This document shows, one piece after another, positions 1 through 6,504 of a stretch of DNA of 6,567 bases (position 1 is the stretch's first letter; every line of letters begins with the position of its first letter). The stretch comes from an uncultured Verrucomicrobiales bacterium. GTDB lineage: Bacteria > Verrucomicrobiota > Verrucomicrobiia > Verrucomicrobiales > Akkermansiaceae. The stretch is from the NCBI GenBank assembly GCA_937952875.1, contig CALFDI010000361.1, positions 1-6,567 of the forward strand. The letters run 5' to 3'. The position numbers were made by a program, and so were the translations under genes. The notes beneath the pieces were generated by a model. The model was not told the origin of the DNA. It did no database searches and saw nothing but the letters and a program-made list of their open reading frames with translations.

Positions 1-2350
1 TGGCCGCTGCCTGAATATCAGTGGAAGTGGCATTGTCTGCTACCGTGATGGCGGCAACATCGAATTCAGCAAGAGCTGTATTTGCTTGATCGAGTTTTGT
101 GCGAGCAGCCTTTTGAGCTGCTTTTTCCTCCTCTAGTTGCTCTGATAAGTAAGCTTCTGCAGCTGGTCCGCAGACGGCTTCGATCCGACGAACACCAGAG
201 GCAATCGCTCCTTCGGATTTGATTTTGAAAAGTCCAATCTCCCGAGTGTTTCGCACATGTGTGCCCCCGCAGAGCTCCATCGAGTAGCCATCGAGAGTCT
301 GATCTCCACCACCGATCTGGACGACGCGGACGAGGTCACCATATTTATCACCGAAGAATTGCATAATATCAGCACGGTCTTTGACGTCAGTGTGTGGGAC
401 TTCGATCCATGAGACGGTATCTCCAGCCTGGATGGAGGCATTGACCTTATCTTCCATTTCCTGAACCTGAGCGTCTGTGAGAGCTTTGCTGTTAAAGTCA
501 AAGCGCAGACGATCAGGGGTGACGCTGGAGCCTTGCTGTGTCGCATCCTGAGAGACGACTTCATGCAGCGCCCAGTGGAGCAAGTGAGTAGCTGTGTGGT
601 GGGCCTCGATCGGGGCACGGTTCGTTTTATCAAGCGTAAGAGTGATAGTATCTCCTACATTTAAAGTTATATCACTTGAGAGAATATGAGCCGTTGCAGC
701 TCCTATTTTCTGCGTGCCGATAATGTCTGCAGCGGAGCCGTTTGACGCCTGTAACGTGCCGCGATCGCCATCTTGACCGCCCATCTCAGTAAAGAGGACA
801 GTTTTGTCAGTGATGATGAGCTGTTGATCGTCTTGTTCGTGGATTTCTAGTATTTCTGCATCGCAGGAATCTTGATCAAAGCCAACGAATTCTGTTGTGG
901 CTTCAGAGCTGAGATCGAGTGCTCGAACAATGGTCTTTTTCTGTGAGGCTCGTGAGAGTTCACGGGCCTCTTCCATACGAGTTTCGACAGCTTCTTCATC
1001 GAGTGAAATGGATCTTTCACGGCAAAGGAGGGCAGTGAGGTCAAGCGGGAAACCAAATGTATCGTAGAGCTTAAATGCCTCTTCTGGAGGAAAAGTAGAA
1101 CCTGTTTTTGCGACGGTTTCGAAGAGCTGGAGTCCTCGGTCTAATGTTTTATTGAAGCTGTTTTCTTCAGTAGCGAGAGTTTCTTTTACAGTCTCGGCGC
1201 GTGCCTCAATCTCAGGAAAGACTGAGCCAAACTCCTCTACGAGCGTGTCGACGAGTTTTGGTAGGAATGGTTCATTCCCTTCGAAGCCGAGGGTGCGACC
1301 GTATTTAACAGCCCGTCTTAAGATACGGCGTAGCACGTAGTTGCGCCCTGTATTTCCCGGAAGGATTCCGTCCGCTATGGAAAAGCTCAGTGTGCGGATA
1401 TGATCTGCTATCACGCGGAAGGCGATAGCGACCTCGAGCACTTCCGGATCATCGGTGAGATCTTTATTTGCGGCTACACCCGGATATTGATCGATGTATG
1501 TTTTCCCGCTCAGTTTTTCCAGAGTGCGGAAAATGGGCTGGAAGACATCCGTGGCGTAGTTTGTCGGTTTATTGGAAAAGTCAGTGAAGCCCTTCGTATT
1601 TTGGATTAATGAGCAGGCACGCTCGAAGCCCATGCCTGTATCAACGTGCTTCGCAGGAAGATCGCGGAAGGAGCCGTCAGCCTCAGCATTGTATTGGATA
1701 AAGACGAGATTCCAGATCTCGATACAGAGATCCGAGTCCATATTAACAAGCGCGCCCTTGCTGTCGCCCTCTGGAGTGAGATCGACATGGAGCTCAGAGC
1801 ACGGACCACATGGGCCAGTCTCGCCCATCATCCAGAAGTTGTCTTTCACATTTCCGTTGACGATGTGCACCTTGGGATCGAGGCCTTTCTTTTCAAATAA
1901 AGCGGCCCAGAGATCGTATGCCTCTTGGTCGAATTCTGACGGATCGCCTTCGGACGGTGCGTAGACAGTCGCATAGAGGCGCTCTGCTGGCACGCCCCAG
2001 CGATCAACGATGAGTTCCCAGCCCCACTCGATGGCTTCTTTTTTAAAGTAATCGCCAAATGACCAATTCCCCAACATCTCGAAGAAGGTGTGGTGGTAGG
2101 TATCGTATCCGACATCCTCTAGGTCATTGTGCTTACCACCAGCGCGAATGCACTTCTGTGTATCTGCTGCGCGAGCGGGGGAGTAGGGTGGCTTTTCTGT
2201 GCCTAAAAAGTAAGGGACGAACTGGTTCATCCCCGCATTTGTAAACAGTAAGCCTGGTGACTGCGGCATCAGCGAGGCACTTGGAACAGCGGTGTGTTGC
2301 TTCTCTTGAAAAAAGTCCAAGAATGATTGGCGGATCTCTGCAGCGGTCAT
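1..2350 (-). CDS. alaS: Alanyl-tRNA synthetase, 3' end (C-terminus) cut off by the window edge
   Basis: Charges tRNA-Ala with alanine using ATP in the cytoplasm and hydrolyses mischarged Ser/Gly-tRNA-Ala. The minus-strand frame is open for 783 codons from ATG 2350-2348 to the window edge. Class II catalytic core, about residues 1-245: RAGGKHNDL at 69-77, [17 protein letters not shown] from 86, and motif 3 DTGMGFER at 237-244. A helical tRNA-recognition region follows. The editing domain has its zinc ligands: H585 and H589 in [9 protein letters not shown], C694 and H698 in CGGTH. The last visible part (from about 735) is a charged, Ala-rich probable coiled coil that normally leads into the C-Ala (DHHA1) domain. 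Bacterial AlaRS is usually about 870-930 residues, so roughly 90-150 are missing. The start is secure: an in-frame TAG lies at 2395-2393 with no other usual start codon between. No Shine-Dalgarno is visible. The gene diverges from cysJI and shares no evident pathway with it. Confidence 0.98.
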   Translation of the reverse strand, partial: [783 protein letters not shown]

Positions 2351-2359
2351 GATCCGCGT

Positions 2360-2388
2360 GTCATAGAGGGGAAATTTCGCGCCGCCAA
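2360..2388 (-). promoter_or_regulatory. Candidate sigma70-type promoter for alaS, possibly leaderless
   Basis: Reading the minus strand, TTGGCG (2388-2383) and TATGAC (2365-2360) are separated by exactly 17 bases. Each matches 4 of 6 consensus positions. Only 9 bases separate the -10 from the alaS ATG, so transcription would begin 1-3 bases before the start codon. That would explain the missing Shine-Dalgarno. The match is modest and could be chance. Confidence 0.35.
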
Positions 2389-2453
2389 GCCGCTATCAGC
2401 CGAAAGGTGAGAATTTTTTGGAATGGTAATACCGGAAAAGTCTCCCATGTGGG

Positions 2454-2579
2454 ATGAAGCTCCTCAAACGTTTTCAAATTCTCGTCTCGCTCTGCCTTAT
2501 AGTTACTGGACTGACGGTAACGAGTTGTAGCTCGAGCAATGCGGGATTTGCGCCGAGTTGCACGCTCGAAGGTGGATGA
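2454..2579 (+). CDS. Small predicted lipoprotein, 41 residues
   Basis: ATG 2454 opens a 41-codon frame ending in TGA at 2577-2579. The start has a textbook type II signal peptide: a basic N-region (MKLLKR), a hydrophobic stretch at about 8-20 (ILVSLCLIVTGL), then the lipobox V22-T23-S24-C25 followed by three serines. After cleavage and lipidation at C25, only 17 residues would remain (CSSSNAGFAPSCTLEGG), with a second cysteine at 36. Ser at +2 would favour the outer membrane under the E. coli sorting rule. No clear Shine-Dalgarno is present; GGG lies directly before the ATG. A hairpin/T-run begins 14 bases after the stop and a stronger terminator lies further on, so it may be a monocistronic transcript. 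I do not recognise a family. Size and layout recall entericidin-like small lipoproteins, but there is no visible sequence link. An overlapping 35-codon frame (2423-2530) looks less protein-like. Confidence 0.6.
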   Translation: MKLLKRFQILVSLCLIVTGLTVTSCSSSNAGFAPSCTLEGG

Positions 2580-2593
2580 TAGCGCGTCTTCAT

Positions 2594-2614
2594 AAGAACC
2601 GTGTGTTCTTTTTT
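2594..2614 (+). terminator. Weak hairpin with T-run after the small lipoprotein gene
   Basis: AAGAAC (2594-2599), loop CGTGT, and GTTCTT (2605-2610) form a perfect 6-bp stem. With the four T that follow, eight of the nine bases at 2606-2614 are T. The stem has only two G-C pairs, so termination would be leaky. An alternative pairing of ATAAGAA (2592-2598) with TTCTTAT (2613-2619) exists and would compete with it. Confidence 0.4.
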
Positions 2615-2631
2615 CTTATAAATCGCTCACT

Positions 2632-2658
2632 TTGAGTCGCGCAGAAGCCGTGGCTCAA
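2632..2658 (+). other. 10-bp hairpin of unknown role, possibly part of a small RNA or 3' UTR
   Basis: TTGAGTCGCG (2632-2641) pairs with CGTGGCTCAA (2649-2658) around the loop CAGAAGC. The stem has ten continuous pairs, two of them G-U wobbles. Wobbles on the plus strand become A-C mismatches on the minus strand, so the fold favours a plus-strand RNA. It lies between the weak hairpin at 2594-2614 and the strong terminator at 2706-2730. A TATAAA box at 2617-2622 could start a roughly 100-base transcript covering both, but no good -35 is visible. It could equally be the 3' UTR of the lipoprotein mRNA. Confidence 0.25.
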
Positions 2659-2705
2659 GGTTCTAGCCTTTCTTAGTCTGTCTGGCTGAAATTCTGAATT
2701 TTCCT

Positions 2706-2730
2706 CCCTGTATGGTAAATACAGGGTTTT
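2706..2730 (+). terminator. Strong Rho-independent terminator
   Basis: CCCTGTAT (2706-2713) and ATACAGGG (2719-2726) form a perfect 8-bp stem closed by loop GGTAA. TTTT follows at once, then CTT. On the minus strand the stem is followed by AGGAAAATT, without a T-run, so it works on the plus strand only. It would end transcripts from the lipoprotein region and insulate cysJ, or act as an attenuator if a cysJ transcript starts upstream. Confidence 0.7.
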
Positions 2731-2777
2731 CTTGCACCTAGAGTAGCTAAATTTCTTTGTTTGAAAGGCTTTTATTC

Positions 2778-2888
2778 ATGAATCATATGGACTATTGCGC
2801 AGGCCGTTTTGCTTCGTTTGTTAGAAAAAAATGTTTGCTTTTCATTCCTAGAGAGACGAAATCTCACTTGTCCTTATTAACTTTATAA
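2778..2888 (+). CDS. Possible 36-residue leader ORF upstream of cysJ
   Basis: ATG 2778 opens a 36-codon frame ending at TAA 2886-2888, only 19 bases before the cysJ ATG. AAGG at 2765-2768 sits nine bases before the start, a plausible Shine-Dalgarno that the larger genes lack. The peptide begins MNHMDYCAGRF and has cysteines at 7 and 19. It resembles no family I know. Its stop lies inside the 16-bp palindrome before cysJ, so translation could in principle influence that site. The composition is unremarkable and AT-rich intergenic DNA often holds such frames, so a chance ORF is more likely than a gene. Confidence 0.18.
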   Translation: MNHMDYCAGRFASFVRKKCLLFIPRETKSHLSLLTL

Positions 2889-2893
2889 AGTTA
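2878..2893. promoter_or_regulatory. 16-bp perfect palindrome before cysJ, candidate operator
   Basis: TAACTTTATAAAGTTA is its own reverse complement. It ends 14 bases before the cysJ ATG. A third arm, AACTT at 2897-2901, can also pair with AAGTT at 2888-2892. The centre contains TATAAA (2884-2889), which resembles a -10 box, so a repressor bound here would block cysJ transcription or early elongation. No good -35 lies 16-18 bases upstream. As RNA it is an AU-rich hairpin with a very short loop. The regulator is unknown. Confidence 0.4.
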
Positions 2894-2907
2894 CTCAACT
2901 TAAGACT

Positions 2908-4668
2908 ATGCTTCCCGAGCACGCCCCATTCAGTCCTGAGCAAAAGAATGCTCTCTCACAACTGATCCCGACCTTTTCCCCCCAGCAGTCAGCATGGCTG
3001 TCTGGATACCTTGCGTCTGCAGCTCCAGCCGCCGCACCAGCTGCCTCGAAGGGCTCTGCTCCACTTACCATTCTCTATGGAACAGAGTCAGGTAATGCGG
3101 AAATGTTGGCTGATAAGACGCTGAAGTCCGCTAAGAAGCAGGGCTTCAAGCCCAAGATGGTGAATATGTCTGAGACGACTCCAGCTGCGCTAGCGAAAGC
3201 TGAGAATCTTTTAGTCATCGTCAGCACCTGGGGTGATGGTGAGCCACCTGAAACAGCGGAACCTTTTATGAAAGCGTTCTTGGAGGAGAAAGTCGATTTA
3301 TCTCAGACGCATTTCTCAGTGCTGGCACTCGGTGATACATCTTACGAAAAGTTTTGCGAAACAGGCAAGCAGGTCGATGCACGTCTCGAGGCTCTCGGAG
3401 CAAAGCGCGTCTACGACCGCGTCGATTGCGATGTAGACTTCGATGATGCTTATGATGCCTGGTCTAAGGCCGCGCTTTCAGCCTTCGGTGTTTCCGCCGC
3501 TGCCGAGACAGCACTGCCGGCATTTACACCCGCTGTGACTGAGGTCTTTGATAAGAAGAATCCTTTCCCTTCTGAAGTGATCGCGAATGTCCTCCTAAAC
3601 GGAACGGGCTCCGCTAAAGAGACTCTTCACATAGAGCTCGACCTCGAAGGCTCAGGCCTCGAATACGAAGCTGGCGATGCTCTTGCCGTGGTCCCGATTA
3701 ATTCAGCAGACGTCGTATCGGACGTTCTTGATGCGACTGGTCTAGACGCCTCCGCTAAAGTCACTCCGAAAGGGGGGCAAGAGACGTCATTGATCGAGGC
3801 TCTTACGAATGATCTAGATATCACTGCTCTGTCTCGCGCAGTTGCTAAGAAATACATGGCTCTCTCTGATGTCACGGCTTTGAAAGAGCTTCTCTCAGAA
3901 GAAGATAAGACACAGTTCAAAGATTACGCCGTTGGTCGCCAGATTATTGATCTACTCACAGATTTCCCTAATCCAAGTCTGACTCCACAGTCATTCGTAG
4001 ATTGCCTGAGGAAGCTGCCGCCACGTCTCTACTCCATCGCTAGTAGTCCGAAGGCGCATGAAGGCGAGGTGCATCTCACGGTAGCTGCCGTTCGCTATAA
4101 TACCTTTGATAAGGATCGTAAAGGCGTCGCCTCAACTTATCTGGCAGACTTCGCCAAAGAAGGAGAGAAGGTAAAAGTCTACGTTCATAAGAATAAAAAT
4201 TTCCGCCTCCCAGAGGATACGAATAAGCCCGTGATCATGGTCGGACCAGGAACAGGCATCGCTCCATTCCGCGCCTTCATCGAGGAGCGTGGAGAGACCG
4301 GGAATGAAGGTGGCTCGTGGCTCTTCTTCGGAGACCAGCGCTACTCATATGACTTCCTCTACCAGCTAGAGCTGCAAGATCACTTAAAAGAAGGGGCCTT
4401 GAGTAAGCTAGACGTCGCCTTTTCCCGCGATCAGCCAGAAAAGGTCTACGTCCAAGATAAGCTGCGTGAAAAAGCAGCGGAAATCTACGAATGGTTAGAA
4501 AAAGGCGCCTACTTCTACGTCTGTGGAGATGCAGAATACATGGCAAAGGATGTCCATGAAGCACTCATCTCACTCGTAGAGACCGAAGGCGGTAAGTCAC
4601 GCGAAGACGCTCTCGCATACGTCGATCAACTTAAGAAAGATAAGCGCTATCAGCGTGATGTCTACTAA
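2908..4668 (+). CDS. cysJ: Assimilatory sulfite reductase (NADPH), flavoprotein alpha subunit
   Basis: Takes electrons from NADPH through FAD and FMN to CysI in the cytoplasmic sulfite reductase. It has 586 residues, against 599 in E. coli CysJ. The N-terminal helix region (to about 35) is followed by an Ala/Pro linker (38-46). The flavodoxin domain (about 52-195) binds FMN through TESGNAE 59-65, STWGDGEPP 106-114 and LGDTSYEKFC 141-150. The FAD module (about 215-430) has RLYSIASS 373-380 and GVAST 406-410. The NADPH module has GPGTGIAPFRAF 446-457, FFGDQR 473-478, SRD 506-508 and CGDAEYMAKDV 539-549. The protein ends YQRDVY like E. coli CysJ, the last Tyr being the FAD-stacking residue. The start is fixed: in-frame TAA at 2878-2880 with no other start codon between, and no Shine-Dalgarno. 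cysI follows after 66 bases, so the pair is an operon. Confidence 0.97.
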   Translation: MLPEHAPFSPEQKNALSQLIPTFSPQQSAWLSGYLASAAPAAAPAASKGSAPLTILYGTESGNAEMLADKTLKSAKKQGFKPKMVNMSETTPAALAKAENLLVIVSTWGDGEPPETAEPFMKAFLEEKVDLSQTHFSVLALGDTSYEKFCETGKQVDARLEALGAKRVYDRVDCDVDFDDAYDAWSKAALSAFGVSAAAETALPAFTPAVTEVFDKKNPFPSEVIANVLLNGTGSAKETLHIELDLEGSGLEYEAGDALAVVPINSADVVSDVLDATGLDASAKVTPKGGQETSLIEALTNDLDITALSRAVAKKYMALSDVTALKELLSEEDKTQFKDYAVGRQIIDLLTDFPNPSLTPQSFVDCLRKLPPRLYSIASSPKAHEGEVHLTVAAVRYNTFDKDRKGVASTYLADFAKEGEKVKVYVHKNKNFRLPEDTNKPVIMVGPGTGIAPFRAFIEERGETGNEGGSWLFFGDQRYSYDFLYQLELQDHLKEGALSKLDVAFSRDQPEKVYVQDKLREKAAEIYEWLEKGAYFYVCGDAEYMAKDVHEALISLVETEGGKSREDALAYVDQLKKDKRYQRDVY

Positions 4669-4678
4669 TGCGTTAGTA
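4663..4678 (+). other. Small hairpin across the cysJ stop codon
   Basis: TACTAA (4663-4668) and TTAGTA (4673-4678) form a perfect 6-bp stem around loop TGCG. The left arm contains the cysJ stop codon TAA. No T-run follows, so it is not an intrinsic terminator. It might affect mRNA processing or ribosome release between cysJ and cysI, or be chance. Confidence 0.25.
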
Positions 4679-4692
4679 AGGAAATTATAACC

Positions 4693-4709
4693 TCCCTATT
4701 AACTCAGTT
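4693..4709 (+). promoter_or_regulatory. Element before cysI resembling the one before cysJ
   Basis: TCCCTATTAACT (4693-4704) matches TCCTTATTAACT (2871-2882) at 11 of 12 bases. The copies end 30 bases before the cysI ATG and 25 before the cysJ ATG. In both, the AACT is the left arm of an inverted repeat: AACTCAGTT (4701-4709) here, AACTTTATAAAGTT before cysJ. A shared regulator or a second promoter for cysI is possible; chance is not excluded. Confidence 0.3.
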
Positions 4710-4734
4710 CATTTAACAATAGAAACTTTTCTCC

Positions 4735-6462
4735 ATGTCAGAAGAAACAAAGCTCCACGCCAACGAAGGCATTAAGACTCGCAGTAACTACCTCCGTGGC
4801 ACCATCGCGGATGGGATGTCAGACCTGTCTACAGGTGGTCTCGCCTCTGATGATCTTCAGCTGATCAAGTTCCACGGCTTCTACCAGCAAGATGATCGCG
4901 ATATCCGCGCAGGTCGTCGTAAGCATAAGCTAGAGCCGGCATACTCATTCATGATCCGTATCCGCGTCCCGGGTGGCGTGGCTACGAGTGCACAGTATTT
5001 AGAAATGGACCGCTTAGCAGGTCAATATGGCAATGGAACGATGAAGCTCACGACTCGTCAGGCTTTCCAATTCCATGGTGTTATTAAGACGAATCTTAAG
5101 CGCACGATCAAAGAGATCAATGACACCGCTCTAGATACCATCGCTGCCTGCGGTGATGTGAATCGGAATGTCATGTGCAACCCGAATCCTTATCTCAGTG
5201 AGATTCATGCTGAGGTTTTAGAGCTTTCAAAAAACATTAACTCACATCTCACGCCTGCGACACGTGCCTATCACGAGCTATGGCTGAATGGTGAAAAGGT
5301 CATCACATCTGAAGAGACTGAAGAGCCGATTTATGGGAAGACCTATCTTCCACGTAAGTTTAAAATAGCCATCGCAGTTCCTCCTTCGAACGATGTCGAT
5401 ATCCACGCGAACGATCTCTCATTCATAGCCATTGCTGATGAGAATGGAAAGCTCGCTGGTTACAACGTCTCCGTTGGTGGAGGAATGGGGTCCACACATG
5501 GTGATGATAAGACATTTCCACGTTTGGCGGATGTCATCGGCTTCTGCACACCTGAGCAGGCTGTGGATGTGGCGGAGAAAGTCGTTCTCGTTCAGCGTGA
5601 TAATGGAAACCGCGTCGATCGTAAGTTCGCGCGCTTAAAGTATACCATCAATGACCGTTCAGTAGAATGGTTCCTCGCAGAGCTGAATAAGTATCTCGGC
5701 TACGATCTCCAGCCAGCGAGAGAGTTCGTTTTTGAAGATAATGGTGACCGCTTTGGGTGGACCCAAGATTCACGAGGCATGCATCACCTCAACCTTTTCA
5801 TCGAGGGTGGTCGCGTTGTTGATACTGAAGACTATAAACTTCGCACCGGACTGGTCGAAATCGCGAAAATACATGATGGCGACTTCCGCCTGACTGCGAA
5901 TCAGAACATCATGATCGGCAATATTTCTGCTGAGAAAAAGCCACAGATCGAAGCTATCTTAGAGGAGTATAAAATGTCTGAGTCGCATGTGAAAAGTGCG
6001 ATGCGCCTTAACCAAATCGCGTGTGTTGCTCTGCCGACTTGTGGACTCGCTCTTGCAGAGGCGGAACGCTACTTGCCGACCGTCGTGACAGACTTAGAAG
6101 AAGTGCTAGAAGAGAATGGCCTCCGTCATGATGCGGTCACAATCCGCATGACTGGTTGCCCGAATGGATGCGGCCGTCCTTTCCTCGCAGAGATCGCATT
6201 CGTCGGACGTGGACCGAATAAATATAATCTCTACCTAGGTGGAGGGCATGCAGGAGATCGCCTGAATAAGCTCTACCGCGAGGCATTACCGGATTCGAAA
6301 ATCCGTGAGACTCTCGAGCCTATCATCAAAGACTGGGCGCAGAATCGCCTAGATGGCGAGCATTTCGGGGACTTTGTCATTCGTGCTGGTTACATCTCAG
6401 CTACGGAAAATGGCAATGATTTCCATAAAAATCAGCCAGAGAACGTTGCGGAGTTTGCGTAA
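4735..6462 (+). CDS. cysI: Assimilatory sulfite reductase (NADPH), hemoprotein beta subunit
   Basis: Reduces sulfite to sulfide with six electrons at a coupled siroheme/4Fe-4S centre, giving sulfide for cysteine synthesis. It has 575 residues, close to 570 in E. coli CysI, with the usual twofold repeat of ferredoxin-like and heme-binding halves. Siroheme and sulfite contacts known in E. coli have counterparts: R108 in TTRQAFQFHG, R144 in GDVNRNVMCNP, and K208 and K210 in LPRKFKIAI. The cluster cysteines are all present as C430-x5-C436 and C475-x3-C479 (TGCPNGCGRP). It is cytoplasmic, with no signal peptide. The start is fixed by an in-frame TAG at 4720-4722 with no other start codon between. 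No Shine-Dalgarno precedes it (ACTTTTCTCC before ATG). It lies 66 bases after cysJ, its electron donor, with no terminator between them. Nothing looks degraded or foreign. It is the NADPH-coupled assimilatory type, as judged by the cysJ neighbour, not a Dsr-type enzyme. Confidence 0.98.
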   Translation: MSEETKLHANEGIKTRSNYLRGTIADGMSDLSTGGLASDDLQLIKFHGFYQQDDRDIRAGRRKHKLEPAYSFMIRIRVPGGVATSAQYLEMDRLAGQYGNGTMKLTTRQAFQFHGVIKTNLKRTIKEINDTALDTIAACGDVNRNVMCNPNPYLSEIHAEVLELSKNINSHLTPATRAYHELWLNGEKVITSEETEEPIYGKTYLPRKFKIAIAVPPSNDVDIHANDLSFIAIADENGKLAGYNVSVGGGMGSTHGDDKTFPRLADVIGFCTPEQAVDVAEKVVLVQRDNGNRVDRKFARLKYTINDRSVEWFLAELNKYLGYDLQPAREFVFEDNGDRFGWTQDSRGMHHLNLFIEGGRVVDTEDYKLRTGLVEIAKIHDGDFRLTANQNIMIGNISAEKKPQIEAILEEYKMSESHVKSAMRLNQIACVALPTCGLALAEAERYLPTVVTDLEEVLEENGLRHDAVTIRMTGCPNGCGRPFLAEIAFVGRGPNKYNLYLGGGHAGDRLNKLYREALPDSKIRETLEPIIKDWAQNRLDGEHFGDFVIRAGYISATENGNDFHKNQPENVAEFA

Positions 6463-6465
6463 CGA

Positions 6466-6504
6466 ATGAGGCGGAGGAGACTTCGTGTCTGCTACTGTGG
6501 CTGA
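6466..6504 (+). CDS. Very short ORF after cysI, MRRRRLRVCYCG (doubtful leader peptide)
   Basis: ATG 6466-6468 starts three bases after the cysI stop and encodes 12 residues with two cysteines near the end, then TGA at 6502-6504. Arg/Cys-rich leader peptides are known before sulfur genes in actinobacteria, so the composition is suggestive next to cysI. However, the Arg codons AGG CGG AGG AGA simply spell the purine-rich ribosome-binding sequence of the next mini-ORF, and this ATG has no site of its own. It is most likely a by-product of that sequence. Confidence 0.1.
   Translation: MRRRRLRVCYCG

Larger units (their letters stand above)
2351..2907. other. Divergent intergenic region between alaS and cysJ
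   Basis: This 557-base stretch separates the divergent alaS and cysJ starts. From left to right it holds the candidate alaS promoter, a 41-codon lipoprotein gene on the plus strand, a weak hairpin with a T-run, a 10-bp hairpin, a strong plus-strand terminator, a possible 36-codon ORF, and a 16-bp palindrome beside cysJ. The terminator means that cysJ transcription should start after about 2730, or be controlled by read-through. I found no tRNA, no recognisable riboswitch and no insertion sequence in it. Confidence 0.8.

Noticed and set aside
1152..2244. Several plus-strand open frames of 60-130 codons
   Set aside because: They lie antisense to alaS, whose minus-strand frame is continuous and matches AlaRS motif by motif; they are shadows of its codon use.
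2423..2530. 35-codon plus-strand ORF (starts MVIPEKSPMW) overlapping the small lipoprotein in another frame
   Set aside because: It has no ribosome-binding site, no recognisable feature, and overlaps a frame with a far more convincing signal peptide and lipobox.
2774..2789. Adjacent short palindromes ATTCATGAAT and CATATG
   Set aside because: Short AT-rich palindromes are expected by chance in such DNA, and nothing near them links them to a promoter.
2761..2789. TTGAAA followed 17 bases later by CATATG as a cysJ promoter
   Set aside because: The -10 matches only three of six consensus positions, so I do not call it.
2731..2907. A riboswitch (SAM type) before the sulfur genes
   Set aside because: I could not find the multi-helix junction or conserved core of a SAM riboswitch; only the simple palindrome is present.
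3627..4564. Minus-strand open frames of about 95 codons within cysJ
   Set aside because: They are antisense shadows of a clearly coding cysJ and have no start signals or protein character.
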